Assembly: GCA_028874215.1 (NCBI GenBank)
Contig: JAPPLF010000080.1
Coordinates: 170,111 to 234,110, forward strand
Direction of reading: 5' to 3'
Source of the DNA: Acidobacteriota bacterium
GTDB lineage: Bacteria > Acidobacteriota > UBA6911 > RPQK01 > JAJDTT01
Length of the DNA stretch: 64,000 bases
Shown here: positions 35,913-45,295 of the stretch, piece after piece
Layout of the letters: the number at the start of each line of letters is the position of its first letter
How positions within the stretch are numbered: position 1 is the first letter of the stretch
Program-made: the position numbers and the translations under genes
The notes under the pieces: model-generated
Told to the model about the DNA's origin: nothing
Database searches by the model: none
Seen by the model: the letters and a program-made list of their open reading frames with translations, nothing else

Positions 35913-38006
35913 TCAGACCCCATCGGGGACGATCTGGAAGTCCTCAGCCAGACGATGGCCCTGAGATTCGGAGAAGCGCACCTCCACCACGATCCGGTAC
36001 TTGCCATGACCGAGCTGTTGCAGCGGAAGCCGTGCATTGACGCTGGCGGCACTCTCAAATCCCCCGGGAAGGGCCTTCCATGCTCCTTCGTATATGTTCG
36101 TTCCTCCGGCGTTCAGAATCAAGATCCTGTATTCCCCGCCACGGTTTCCGGCGGTCTCCACCTGGCCGTGCACGTAGAGGGTCTCGTGCGGGTGGAAGCG
36201 GGACCCGACCCGGGGAATCAGAACACGGGCTCCGATTTCCAGGGGATTGGCGATCTCGGCCACCTGCTTGCCCGTCTTGATCCGGTAGCGGGACTGAGCC
36301 GTCGATTCCTCCAGCTTTCCGGCCAACACCAGGGAACTGGACCGGACCTCGCGGTGGGACGGAAGGTCCAACCGGTGGTCCATCTGGGACAACAGCCCGG
36401 ACCGGTTGTCCCGAAGCAGCACCCGGAGCACGTACTGGCCGGGTCCCAGGACCAGAAGGTTCTGGTAAACGAAGCGAGTATCCTTCTCTCCCTCGTTGCG
36501 GCGCCGGATTTCCACCCGGTCCCGGAGTCCGGCCCGCGCCACGCCCTTCAGGTCGCGCGCCAAGATGATCACTTCCAGGTTGAGCCGTCCGGATTCCGCG
36601 AAAGACGGGAACTCGGTGCGATCGAACGCCGCCAGGACGGGAACCCGGAACCCTCCCTCGAAGCCGGGGAAGTATTCCGCCGAGATCTCCACGGGAAACT
36701 CAACCTTGGGGTCACCCTCCAGGACGGTCTGGAGCAGCTTGAATTCCCTTTCGGGATTGCTCAAGGCCGCGTAAGGCTTGTCCGCATAGTAACCCTGCCG
36801 GTAGGCCAGGCGGATCCCGGGACGGCTGACGGTGACCTCGACCTTGCGGAAACGGCCGTCGCGGGGCGGGGCCGGAGCGTAGTACCCCAGAAGGTAGTAG
36901 TGGCTCGAATCCTCCTGGGCCTTGCGGAAGATCTTCCCCAGGTCGTTGTCGTCCAGGAGCACCGCACCGCCGGTATCGGCGGCCAGGGTGATCAGCCCCT
37001 CGCGCGACTGGCTGAGCCGGACCAGTTGATTGAGGTCCGCCCGGCCCGTGAAGATGCCCTGTCCCCCTCCCGAACGCTGCGCTCCGCCCCCGGGGGAGAG
37101 GGCCACCAACCCTCGGGCGTCGACGGCGTAGATGCTGATATTGGCCCGATTGCAGAGATCCGCGGTCCAACGGAGCTGGTCGTCGTTCTCGATTCCGCGG
37201 CTGGTGAGTCCGGCAGAGAAATAGACCAGGGCCTTCCTTCCGGGCACGTCCCGGAAGGCGTCGGCGATGGCCTGGATGGCGCTGAGCTGGTGATTGCTCT
37301 CGAACAGGGCGAACTCGGTCTCGTCGGCCAGAAACTCCCCGTCGGCGGCCGCGTCGGAATCATCATCCGGCAACGACACGTCGCTTTCCCGATCCCGTTG
37401 GGACAGGCCTCCCAGGACCCGGGACAATTCTCCGGGGTCGGAGGTGAAATCCACGAGAAGCTGGAGTCCCTGGTCGTAGGCCAGGACGGCGACAGCGTCT
37501 TGCGGCGTCAATTGCCGGTCCAGGAACCGGAGAGCCGACTCGCGCATCATTCGCGAGTCCTGGATGTTGGCGTTGGAGAAGTTGAAGAGGACGATCAGGT
37601 AACGCTTCTCGGGCGTGGCCGGATAGTCGTCGCCGGGTCCGGTGGGAGAGGTCGCGGGCGCGGTCTCGGGTTCGGCCCGGGCGAAGGCGACGCGCTCGCT
37701 GGTGAGCGGCAGGAACACCTCCTGAAAGTACCCGATCTTCTGCGAGACTCCCTCCTCGATCAGGGTGAAGTCCTCCGCCTTCAGGCCCCGGACGGGGCGC
37801 CCGTCCGAATCCCTGACCTGGACGTCCACCAGGATCAGATTTGTCCTCACCCGGAAGCGGATGGGGGAGTCCTGGCTCCAAAGGACGTTCCAGGCGAGAA
37901 GACAGGCGATGGCGGAAGCGACCAACCGAGCCGGGCGCCGGGCGCCGGACGCGGACCGGTTCGGACAGCGCCTGGTACGAGTTACGGCAGTTCGCTTCAT
38001 TCGCAC
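35913..38006 (-). CDS. VWFA-related acidobacterial-type protein
   Basis: The 697-residue protein has an N-terminal signal anchor and the RVRTNLILVDVQVRDSDGRPVRGLKAEDFTL region typical of VWFA-related proteins of Acidobacteria (TIGR03436 type). A VWA domain follows, in which the canonical DxSxS metal motif is replaced by FNFSN. Later strands include VSRPGIRLAYRQGYY. The C-terminal third holds beta-sandwich domains. It follows the TonB receptor gene by 15 bp. Such proteins are thought to be exported and to bind partners, but the function is unknown. Confidence 0.88.
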   Translation of the reverse strand: MRMKRTAVTRTRRCPNRSASGARRPARLVASAIACLLAWNVLWSQDSPIRFRVRTNLILVDVQVRDSDGRPVRGLKAEDFTLIEEGVSQKIGYFQEVFLPLTSERVAFARAEPETAPATSPTGPGDDYPATPEKRYLIVLFNFSNANIQDSRMMRESALRFLDRQLTPQDAVAVLAYDQGLQLLVDFTSDPGELSRVLGGLSQRDRESDVSLPDDDSDAAADGEFLADETEFALFESNHQLSAIQAIADAFRDVPGRKALVYFSAGLTSRGIENDDQLRWTADLCNRANISIYAVDARGLVALSPGGGAQRSGGGQGIFTGRADLNQLVRLSQSREGLITLAADTGGAVLLDDNDLGKIFRKAQEDSSHYYLLGYYAPAPPRDGRFRKVEVTVSRPGIRLAYRQGYYADKPYAALSNPEREFKLLQTVLEGDPKVEFPVEISAEYFPGFEGGFRVPVLAAFDRTEFPSFAESGRLNLEVIILARDLKGVARAGLRDRVEIRRRNEGEKDTRFVYQNLLVLGPGQYVLRVLLRDNRSGLLSQMDHRLDLPSHREVRSSSLVLAGKLEESTAQSRYRIKTGKQVAEIANPLEIGARVLIPRVGSRFHPHETLYVHGQVETAGNRGGEYRILILNAGGTNIYEGAWKALPGGFESAASVNARLPLQQLGHGKYRIVVEVRFSESQGHRLAEDFQIVPDGV

Positions 38007-38021
38007 TCGGAAACCATGGCG

Positions 38022-41000
38022 TCAGAACATGAATCTCAGCCGCAACTGGATCCGCCGCATCTGTGAGACCGACGTGATTTGCCCGAACCCGCGGGAGTTC
38101 ACGATGGTGTTCAACCCCGTGTAGTTGACATGATTCAGCAGGTTGGTGGCATCGGCCTGCAGGATCAGCCGCATCCCTTCGCCTCCCACCGGGATGGATC
38201 TGGCCAGGCTCAGGTCGATGGTCCAGGATCCCGGACCCTGGATGGTGTTGCGTCCGGCGTCCCCGAAGCTCCCCGGGTCGGGAAGACGGAATGCCGCGGT
38301 ATTGAACCAGGCTCCGGTGGAGCGTTGGGAAGCGTCCAGCATGACGGGAAGCCCCGTCACGCTGGCCCGCTCGCTGGCCTGGGAGGCGCTGCCGCTGTTG
38401 TTGATCTGGTTGCCCAGGACGCGAGCCGTCAGGAAACGGCCGCTGTTGACCGTGAGACTCGTGTTGACAAACCAGTTGCTGAAGATGGAACTGAGGATTC
38501 CCCGGTCCCGGAGCCAACGGTGGCGGTCTCCGAAGGGGAGTTCATAGAAACCGCCCAAGCGCAAGCTGTGGCGCCGGTCCAAGTTGGAGGGTCCCCACTC
38601 CGAGTTCAGGTCGTCGTCGTTTTGGGCCACCACGCGGCCGCCTCCCGAAAGCGTGGCCGCGTTGTCCAGCGACTTGCCGTACTCGTAGCGGAGGTTCAGC
38701 GTGAAGCCGGACCGCACCCGCCGCACCGCCAGCACCTGGAGCCCGTGGAAATAGGAAGAGGCCCCCGGAGTGAGAAACAGGAACTGGGCCGTGTCGTGGA
38801 TCCGTTGAACCCCGTCCAGGAGCCTGTTGGGGGCTCGGAGCAGTTCCAGGCCCGTCCCCCGCGAGCCGGCGTACCCCAGGCTGAGGAAGAAGTTGCGGGG
38901 GAGCGACTGTTGCAGGCTCAGGTTCCAGGTCTGCACCGTGGGCAGGCGGAAGTGGGGGTCCACCGCGTAGGTATTGGGGACGTCCTCCTCAAGATCGCTG
39001 GAGAATGCCGATTCGATGGGAAGAAAGTCTTGTCCGGCCACCGTTTCCTGGATCGCGAATCCGAAGGGAGGCTGCGAGATCAGCTCTCCGGTCAGGGCGG
39101 CGTAGGACTCGTGGGGATGGAAGATCCCGTAGTTGGCGCGGAGGACGGACGCCCATTGGCCGGACCTGAGCCGGAGGGCCAGCGCGACGCGCGGGGCCAG
39201 GTTGTTGCGGTCGTCTTGGATCAGCGCTCGCGGAACGCTTCCCGAAAAGGGTCCCCGGCTTCCTGGAAATACGGTCGCCGCCGCCTGGAACCCAGGCGCC
39301 ACGTCCAGGTTGGCCATGCGGTCGTACAACTCCACCCAAGGCGCCACGTATTCGTAGCGGAGGCCCCACTGGAGGGTAAGCCTGGAGTGGATTCTCCAGT
39401 TGTCGTTGATGAAGAGTGAGTACTCCGGGGCCCTCAGGTAGTGGTCGCTGTTGCCGTACTGAATCCGGCTGCTCTGGGCCAGGCCGAGCAGGAAGTCGGC
39501 GAAGTCGTATCCGGTCCCTGACACCGGGCGGCCCGAACCGTAGGCGCTGGTGGCCACCCCGGCGAAGATCTGGACCCCCGCGCCTTCCGGGTTGCCCAAC
39601 TGATTCCGCCGGTTCCAGGCCACCTCCCCGCCGATGCGGAAATGGTGCCCCGCGAAGGTCAACTGAAGAGAGTCGCTCACCGAATGCGTCTCCCGGATGT
39701 TCAAGGAGGAGCTTCCATCGGAGAGCGACGTGTAGTTGGTGAACTGAATCTGGGGGAGCCCGAAATCGATGGGGGCCATCGACGTGTTCCGGATGCCCAG
39801 ATCGGAGCTCACGTTGGATTGAAAGGCGAACGGGTTGAGCCGGCGGTTCCGGTTCCGGTTCCAACGAACCCGCACGTTGTGCAGCAGGCCACCCGCCGTG
39901 GTTTGGATCAGATTCAGCGAAAGGTTCTGTCCGCGTTCGCTGCCCCGTCCGTAAAGGGCCGGAAAAGCGTTGAATTCATCCCGGTCGCTGCGGTTGAAGT
40001 TGTAGCCTCCCGTCAGGCGCAGCGAGTCGGAAAGGGAGTGGAAGATCCGGGAATTCAATCGGTTTCCGGCAATGCCCAAGGGTTCCGTGTTCAAGTAGTT
40101 GAGATAGGGATCGCCGCGGTTGGGGAGGGGAAAGAAGGCAAGCAGCGATTGGGATATGGGATTGAGCCGGTCACCCGGCAGCGATGCCCCGGCGTAGGCT
40201 TGCCCGCTGGAGGGATCGAATATTCGGACCGGTTCGCCCGCCAGTGGACCGGTTCGATAAGTGGTTTGGGAGAAGTCCCCTTGCCGTTCCGCGGCTGTGG
40301 GAACCGATGCGTACCGGGTTCTCAGTTCGTCTCCCCAGTTGGCGTTGAAGTCGACGAAGAAAAACGAACGGCGGCGGCCGAAAAAGGATCTCCTCGACGA
40401 ATCGTCCTGACCGGAAAGGGGGCCGCCTGCGGACACACCCGCGTTCCACGAAACGTAGTCCGGGTCCGGCGTTTCTCCACCGTCCAGGGAATAGGGTTTC
40501 GCGTCGAGCGCCGATCCCGAGAAACCCATGGAAACGGAGCCCTGAACCCGGTTGACGCGGCCGCCGGCGATGCGGGCACCGCGGAATCCGCCCCGGCCGC
40601 CGCGCCCCCCGCGGCCCATGACGGCGCCCATGATCTGACTCTCGCTGGCGCCGAAACCGCCTCCCTGGCGGAGCGAAGCTCCTTGGATCAACACTTCCTC
40701 GGTGGTTTCCTGCAGACTCCGGTCCTGGCCGCCGAAGCTCTGTTGATCCCCGATGCGGATCTCTTCGAAGGGATCCTCTTCGAGAGCATTCCGGCGTCGC
40801 GGCCGGCGTTGCCGGGAAGGCGCGGGCCCGGCCCCGGCCTTGAAGAAGTCCTTCTCGAACTCCAGGCCCCACTGATATCCCTTCCATGCCTGGGAAGTCT
40901 CGATCTCGATCCCTCCGCCGAAGCCCATCCTGCCGCCGCCGCCTCCTCCACGGCCCGGGCGGTCTCCTCTTCCAAACCCACCCCGCCGGCCGAAGCCCCC

Positions 41001-41654
41001 CATGGTGACTGTGGCCGTCTGGAACCGCGGCACGGTGATTCCCTGGTTGGAGTCGAGAGCCAGGTTCAGGGTGAGACGGGCGTCGCTGATGAACACGCCG
41101 GCCGAGAAACGCATCCGGACCCGGAGCGGCATGGCGGTCTCAGGGTCGATCCAGATGCGGGCCTCCCGAACCTTCAGGCCACGGATCTTGGGCTCCGTCT
41201 TCACCTCGACGGCGGGCCGTTCGTCCACCTGCCCGGGTCCTACGATCTCCGCCTTCCTGAGGAAATCCTGAGAGGTGAGGATGTCGAGGCCTTCCAGCGG
41301 ACCGAGCGCATTCATGAAACGTCCGCCCCGGCGGCGGCGGGAGGTTGGGTCCATGGGCTGGCCGTTGCGCGTCAGGCTCAGGATCTCCTTCTTGAACTCT
41401 TCCGTGCTTCCCAGGTAGTGGCGTTCCCGGAAATCGAACCGTTGATTTCCGAAGGGCGTGTTGGCAACGGTCCGGTTCTCCACCTCCACCGAGTAGCCCG
41501 ACAGGAGTTCCTTTCTCAGCTCGAGCACGCGGGCGAGGCGTTGCAGGAGGTCCGGGTCCGGAACTCCGGAACAGGGAATCAAGCAGAGCAGCGCCGCCAC
41601 CGCCGGAACCACCCAGCGGTGGCGTTGCGTGTTGGATGAAGGATTGTGGATCAT
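38022..41654 (-). CDS. Oar-like TonB-dependent receptor with extra N-terminal domain
   Basis: The 1210-residue outer-membrane protein has a signal peptide. In place of the usual carboxypeptidase-like domain it has a LolA/RseB-like beta region (residues about 40-210, IWIDPETAMPLRVRMRF). Two Gly/Arg-rich tracts follow at 219-248 and 331-360, flanking a plug-like segment (EEVLIQGASL). The barrel comes next, with NRVQGSVSMGFSGSALDAKPYSL-type text, and it ends in LRFMF. It probably imports or displays large substrates. It overlaps the upstream gene by four bases. Confidence 0.85.
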   Translation of the reverse strand: MIHNPSSNTQRHRWVVPAVAALLCLIPCSGVPDPDLLQRLARVLELRKELLSGYSVEVENRTVANTPFGNQRFDFRERHYLGSTEEFKKEILSLTRNGQPMDPTSRRRRGGRFMNALGPLEGLDILTSQDFLRKAEIVGPGQVDERPAVEVKTEPKIRGLKVREARIWIDPETAMPLRVRMRFSAGVFISDARLTLNLALDSNQGITVPRFQTATVTMGGFGRRGGFGRGDRPGRGGGGGGRMGFGGGIEIETSQAWKGYQWGLEFEKDFFKAGAGPAPSRQRRPRRRNALEEDPFEEIRIGDQQSFGGQDRSLQETTEEVLIQGASLRQGGGFGASESQIMGAVMGRGGRGGRGGFRGARIAGGRVNRVQGSVSMGFSGSALDAKPYSLDGGETPDPDYVSWNAGVSAGGPLSGQDDSSRRSFFGRRRSFFFVDFNANWGDELRTRYASVPTAAERQGDFSQTTYRTGPLAGEPVRIFDPSSGQAYAGASLPGDRLNPISQSLLAFFPLPNRGDPYLNYLNTEPLGIAGNRLNSRIFHSLSDSLRLTGGYNFNRSDRDEFNAFPALYGRGSERGQNLSLNLIQTTAGGLLHNVRVRWNRNRNRRLNPFAFQSNVSSDLGIRNTSMAPIDFGLPQIQFTNYTSLSDGSSSLNIRETHSVSDSLQLTFAGHHFRIGGEVAWNRRNQLGNPEGAGVQIFAGVATSAYGSGRPVSGTGYDFADFLLGLAQSSRIQYGNSDHYLRAPEYSLFINDNWRIHSRLTLQWGLRYEYVAPWVELYDRMANLDVAPGFQAAATVFPGSRGPFSGSVPRALIQDDRNNLAPRVALALRLRSGQWASVLRANYGIFHPHESYAALTGELISQPPFGFAIQETVAGQDFLPIESAFSSDLEEDVPNTYAVDPHFRLPTVQTWNLSLQQSLPRNFFLSLGYAGSRGTGLELLRAPNRLLDGVQRIHDTAQFLFLTPGASSYFHGLQVLAVRRVRSGFTLNLRYEYGKSLDNAATLSGGGRVVAQNDDDLNSEWGPSNLDRRHSLRLGGFYELPFGDRHRWLRDRGILSSIFSNWFVNTSLTVNSGRFLTARVLGNQINNSGSASQASERASVTGLPVMLDASQRSTGAWFNTAAFRLPDPGSFGDAGRNTIQGPGSWTIDLSLARSIPVGGEGMRLILQADATNLLNHVNYTGLNTIVNSRGFGQITSVSQMRRIQLRLRFMF

Positions 41655-42262
41655 TCCTTGTCGTAGACCAGAGTATGGTCCATGTCACCCCGGGGCGTCT
41701 TGAGCGTGACTTTCGTGGTCAGGGTCCTGCCGTCGTCCGAGAGGCTCCACCGTGTCTTCTGCTCGATCTTGAAGTTGCCCCTGGGAGTCTCGCGTTCCTG
41801 GACCTGCTTGACTTCCAGTTCCGAGCCCTTCCACTTGGCCTCCACGGTCGCCACCCCCATGAAGGAGGAGACTTCCTGGGGGCCGGAGCCGGGCTTGAGA
41901 GTCATCTCCCGGGACTGGCCTCGTCTCCTTTCATGGACGACGGTCAGAGTATCGCTATCCTGCTGAACCGACAATCGCGACGGGGCCATTGCGGCACCCC
42001 GGCCGCCGCCGCGCCGGCCGCCTCGCAAGCCACCCTCCCGGCCCCCATCGCCTCGACCGCCGCCACCGCGGCCGCCGCCCCGGAATCCGCCGTCCCGGCC
42101 CCCGCCGCGGCCGCGGCCGAAACGCGGCATCTCGCTCTTGTCCTCGTTGAGAATCCAGTTCCCCGAGAAGTCCGGAGCCTGGGCCGCGAGGGATTCCGTG
42201 CCCATCCAGAACAACCCGACAACCGCGGCAAACAATGGGACGATCCGACTCTGTAGAGACAT
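41651..42262 (-). CDS. Exported lipocalin-like protein with Gly/Arg-rich tract
   Basis: The 203-residue protein has a signal peptide and then DFSGNWILNEDKSE, an opening seen in small exported beta-sheet proteins of Acidobacteria. A Gly/Arg tract occupies residues 47-90 (e.g. FRGGGRGGGGRGDGG), and the C-terminal half reads as antiparallel strands (RTLTTKVTLKTPRGDMDHTLV). AGAGGAGGT precedes the ATG. It is the first gene of the operon; its stop overlaps the receptor ATG. Confidence 0.7.
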   Translation of the reverse strand: MSLQSRIVPLFAAVVGLFWMGTESLAAQAPDFSGNWILNEDKSEMPRFGRGRGGGRDGGFRGGGRGGGGRGDGGREGGLRGGRRGGGRGAAMAPSRLSVQQDSDTLTVVHERRRGQSREMTLKPGSGPQEVSSFMGVATVEAKWKGSELEVKQVQERETPRGNFKIEQKTRWSLSDDGRTLTTKVTLKTPRGDMDHTLVYDKE

Positions 42263-42414
42263 TTCCGATCTACCTCCTCTAACGTTTCCAAGTGCGTGTC
42301 TTGCTCATGACTTTCACCCATCCAGTACGTGAACGGGTTGGGATTGTTTCGCTGCCGCTCCGCCAAGCCGGATTGACCGGTTCCGTGAGCCGGTGTTATT
42401 AGAGAGTTGCGGCT

Positions 42415-44748
42415 ATGACCCCGGAAATCGGTTTCCTTTTTGTTCTCCTTGCGGTCATGGCCTACCTGTTCCTGACCGAAAAGCTTCCGGTCGATCTGAC
42501 GGCGTTCCTCGGCCTGGTGGTCCTGACCCTGGCGGGATACGTCACGCCCGCAGAAGCGTTCACCGGCTTCTCTTCACCGGCGGTCATCACCATGATGTCC
42601 GTTTTCATCGTCAGTGCCGCGCTTCTGCACACGGGCGTGGCCGACCGTGCCGGAGGGATCGTTTATTCGCTCGTTGGAAGCCGGGAAATCCCTCTCATCG
42701 TGATCCTGATGGCAATCGCGGGAGTGCTTTCCGCCTTCATGAACAACATAGCGGCGACGGCCGTTCTCATGCCGGCCGTGGGAAGCATCGCCTACCAGAG
42801 CGGGATTCCTCCGTCCAGACTCTTCATGCCCCTTGCCTTCGGATCCATATTGGGTGGGACCACGACCCTCGTCGGAACCCCTCCCAATATCCTGGCGGGG
42901 ACCATAATGAGGGAGCGGGGACTGGAGCCTTTCGGTCTCTTCGATTTTACTCCGGTCGGCTTGGCCCTCCTGGCCGCCGGGATCCTCTTCATGGTGACGC
43001 TGGGCCGAAAGTTGCTTCCGCGGCGGGAGGTGGGACCCGTCACCGACGAGTCGTCCCATTTGTCCCAGGTCTATCAGTTGCACGAACGGCTGTTCTCGAT
43101 CCGGATTCCTCTCCAATCCCGGCTGGCTGGAGTCTCGCTGGAGGAGTCGCGGCTCGGCACCGCCCTGGGGATTCAGGTCGTCGCGATCTTGCGGGGCGGG
43201 ACGAAACGGGTCGAACTGGGACCCGGCACGCTTCTCAAGGGCGGGGACGTGCTGCTGGTGGAGGGAAACCGGTCGGATCTTCAAGATCTGATGAAAGTTC
43301 GGGAGTTGAAGATTCAGCAGACCACGGCCGGTGAACTGCCGCGGCCGGTGAAGGGGGTGACCGGGATTCGGCTCCGCCTGCCGGACGATTCCGACCTGCT
43401 GGGAAAGAGCCTTCCGGAAGTTCGTTTCCGCGAACGCTTCGATGCCGTCGTGGTGGCGATCCATCGGAGTGGAAAGTATCTGAAGGACGACCTGGCCAGG
43501 CGCACATTGCGGAAAAACGACGAGTTACTGGTACTGGGGGCCCGGGCCAAATTGGAGAGACTGCGTTCCCAAAGCGACTTTCGGGTCAGGGAAGTGGGAT
43601 TGTCCGTGCTGAGAAACATATGGGATCAACTTTTTGTGATCCGGGTTCCCAAGGGTTCCGCGCTGGTCGGCACCACGGTCGGCAACAGCCGGATCGGTGA
43701 GTTGGCGGGGGTCACCGTGGGCGCCGTCATCCGCGGAGGCATGACCCATTTGGGGGTGTTCGCGGATACCGAGATCCGGGAAGGCGACGGTTTGTTGGTT
43801 TCGGGGAGCCCGGACAAGATCGTGCGGCGGCTCGGGACGGATGACGTGGAGCTCGATCCCGGTGTCGGAGGAATCCCCCTGGAAACGGACGACGTGGGTC
43901 TTGCCGAAGCGGCGTTTGCGCCGCGCTCGTCCCTGGTGGGCCGCACCCTCAAGGAAGTGAAGTTCCGGGATCGATTCGGCCTCCAGATCCTTGCCGTCTG
44001 GCGGGAAGGACGGCCCATCCACTCGGATCTGGCGAATCTTTCCTTCCGTTTCGGTGATGCCCTGCTGCTGCAAGGACCCTGGGACCGGATTCGGAATCTG
44101 GGGCTCGACCCCGACCTGGTCCTGTTTTCCCGGGTAGAACGCCGGCCGCGCCGCACCCACAAGGCACCGCTCGCCCTGGGCGGATTGCTGGTGATGATTG
44201 CCATGGTCGTCACCGGATTCCAACCCATCCACGTTGCGGCCTTTACGGCGGCCAGCCTCGTTCTTCTGTTTAGAACTCTGACCATGGAGGAGGCCTACCG
44301 CGCCATCGAGTGGAGGGCCATATTCCTGGTGGCGGCCGTGTTGACGTTCGGCTCGGCGATGGAGCGCACGGGAGCGGCATTGTTACTGGCCGATACCGTC
44401 ACCGGGGTCGCGGGCCCTTGGGGTGAGTATGGAATCCTGGCCGCGTTGGTGCTGCTGACGAGCCTGATGAGCCAGTGCCTCGACGGCGCTCCCGCGGTGG
44501 TGCTTCTGGCCCCGGTGGCGCTGAACGCCGGAACCCAGTTGGGACTTGACCCGCATACGGTCATGATGTGCGTCAGTCTGGCCGCATCGGCCGCTTTCAT
44601 GACGCCGTTCAGCCACAAGGCCAACCTCCTGGTGATGGGGGCAGGCGGGTATCGAAGCATGGACTACATCCGGGTCGGGACGCCACTGACGGTGGTGATT
44701 CTGATTCTGCTGGTCTTTCTGGTCCCGCTCTTTTCTCCTGCGGGGTAA
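42415..44748 (+). CDS. SLC13/DASS-type permease with TrkA-C domains
   Basis: The 777-residue protein has about 11 membrane helices split by a soluble middle portion. The N-terminal half has FVGTPPNILAG-like and NNIAATAVLMP segments of the divalent-anion/Na+ symporter family. Residues about 210-570 form four RCK/TrkA-C-like repeats (e.g. GTALGIQVVAILRGG, RFGLQILAVWREG). It may carry sulfate, dicarboxylates or a similar anion. It is followed after 7 bp by a small membrane protein and then a symporter. Confidence 0.88.
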   Translation: MTPEIGFLFVLLAVMAYLFLTEKLPVDLTAFLGLVVLTLAGYVTPAEAFTGFSSPAVITMMSVFIVSAALLHTGVADRAGGIVYSLVGSREIPLIVILMAIAGVLSAFMNNIAATAVLMPAVGSIAYQSGIPPSRLFMPLAFGSILGGTTTLVGTPPNILAGTIMRERGLEPFGLFDFTPVGLALLAAGILFMVTLGRKLLPRREVGPVTDESSHLSQVYQLHERLFSIRIPLQSRLAGVSLEESRLGTALGIQVVAILRGGTKRVELGPGTLLKGGDVLLVEGNRSDLQDLMKVRELKIQQTTAGELPRPVKGVTGIRLRLPDDSDLLGKSLPEVRFRERFDAVVVAIHRSGKYLKDDLARRTLRKNDELLVLGARAKLERLRSQSDFRVREVGLSVLRNIWDQLFVIRVPKGSALVGTTVGNSRIGELAGVTVGAVIRGGMTHLGVFADTEIREGDGLLVSGSPDKIVRRLGTDDVELDPGVGGIPLETDDVGLAEAAFAPRSSLVGRTLKEVKFRDRFGLQILAVWREGRPIHSDLANLSFRFGDALLLQGPWDRIRNLGLDPDLVLFSRVERRPRRTHKAPLALGGLLVMIAMVVTGFQPIHVAAFTAASLVLLFRTLTMEEAYRAIEWRAIFLVAAVLTFGSAMERTGAALLLADTVTGVAGPWGEYGILAALVLLTSLMSQCLDGAPAVVLLAPVALNAGTQLGLDPHTVMMCVSLAASAAFMTPFSHKANLLVMGAGGYRSMDYIRVGTPLTVVILILLVFLVPLFSPAG

Positions 44749-44755
44749 TGCAGGA

Positions 44756-45295
44756 ATGTCCGCTAGAGATTCGCAAACCCGGCTGACGTGGATGCTCCTG
44801 GTCCTGCTGGCCTTGCTGAGCCTGGTCCTGGGAGCCTTCATTCTGAATGGCGCCAGGAGCAACTGGGGACCCGTCGATCATCCCCAATTTTCCACCATGG
44901 AGCGGAGCGGGTGGAGTTGGGAGAACAATGACCCCCTCCTGGCCGGTGTCTGGCTGGTGGGGGTGCTGCAGATCGCCGTGTTTCTCTGTCTCCTGGGTCT
45001 GGGCCTGGCAGGACGAAAGGGATCGGGCCTGCTGCGAGTTCCCCTGTTGCTGGGCGGTCTCCTCCACGCCGGAATTTTTTCCTGGATGATTCTGGCGCAC
45101 GTCCATCCCGTCGCGCCTTCTCTCTGGTCCTTCCCTCCGCCGACCGTGGTGATGGTTTTCTTCCTCTGGATCCTGCCGCCCATCTACTTCGTGATTCTGT
45201 ACGTCGTCAGCTTCGACCGATGGATCCTGACGGAGGAGGCCCACCGCGATTTTCTCCGGCTGGTCCGATCACGAAGAGGGAAGGGGAGAGGGTGA
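44756..45295 (+). CDS. Unknown four-helix membrane protein
   Basis: The 179-residue protein has about four hydrophobic segments (residues about 12-30, 60-85, 93-113 and 127-150) and a basic C-terminal tail. I recognise no family. It sits 7 bp after the SLC13 gene and overlaps the symporter start (TGATG), so it may be an accessory subunit of the symporter. Confidence 0.65.
   Translation: MSARDSQTRLTWMLLVLLALLSLVLGAFILNGARSNWGPVDHPQFSTMERSGWSWENNDPLLAGVWLVGVLQIAVFLCLLGLGLAGRKGSGLLRVPLLLGGLLHAGIFSWMILAHVHPVAPSLWSFPPPTVVMVFFLWILPPIYFVILYVVSFDRWILTEEAHRDFLRLVRSRRGKGRG

Noticed and set aside
35880..38066. Long plus-strand frame opposite the VWA gene
   Set aside because: Antisense shadow; the minus strand encodes a recognisable VWFA-type protein with a leader.
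39642..41639. Plus-strand frame opposite the TonB receptor
   Set aside because: Antisense shadow with no domains; the minus strand ends in a typical barrel terminus.
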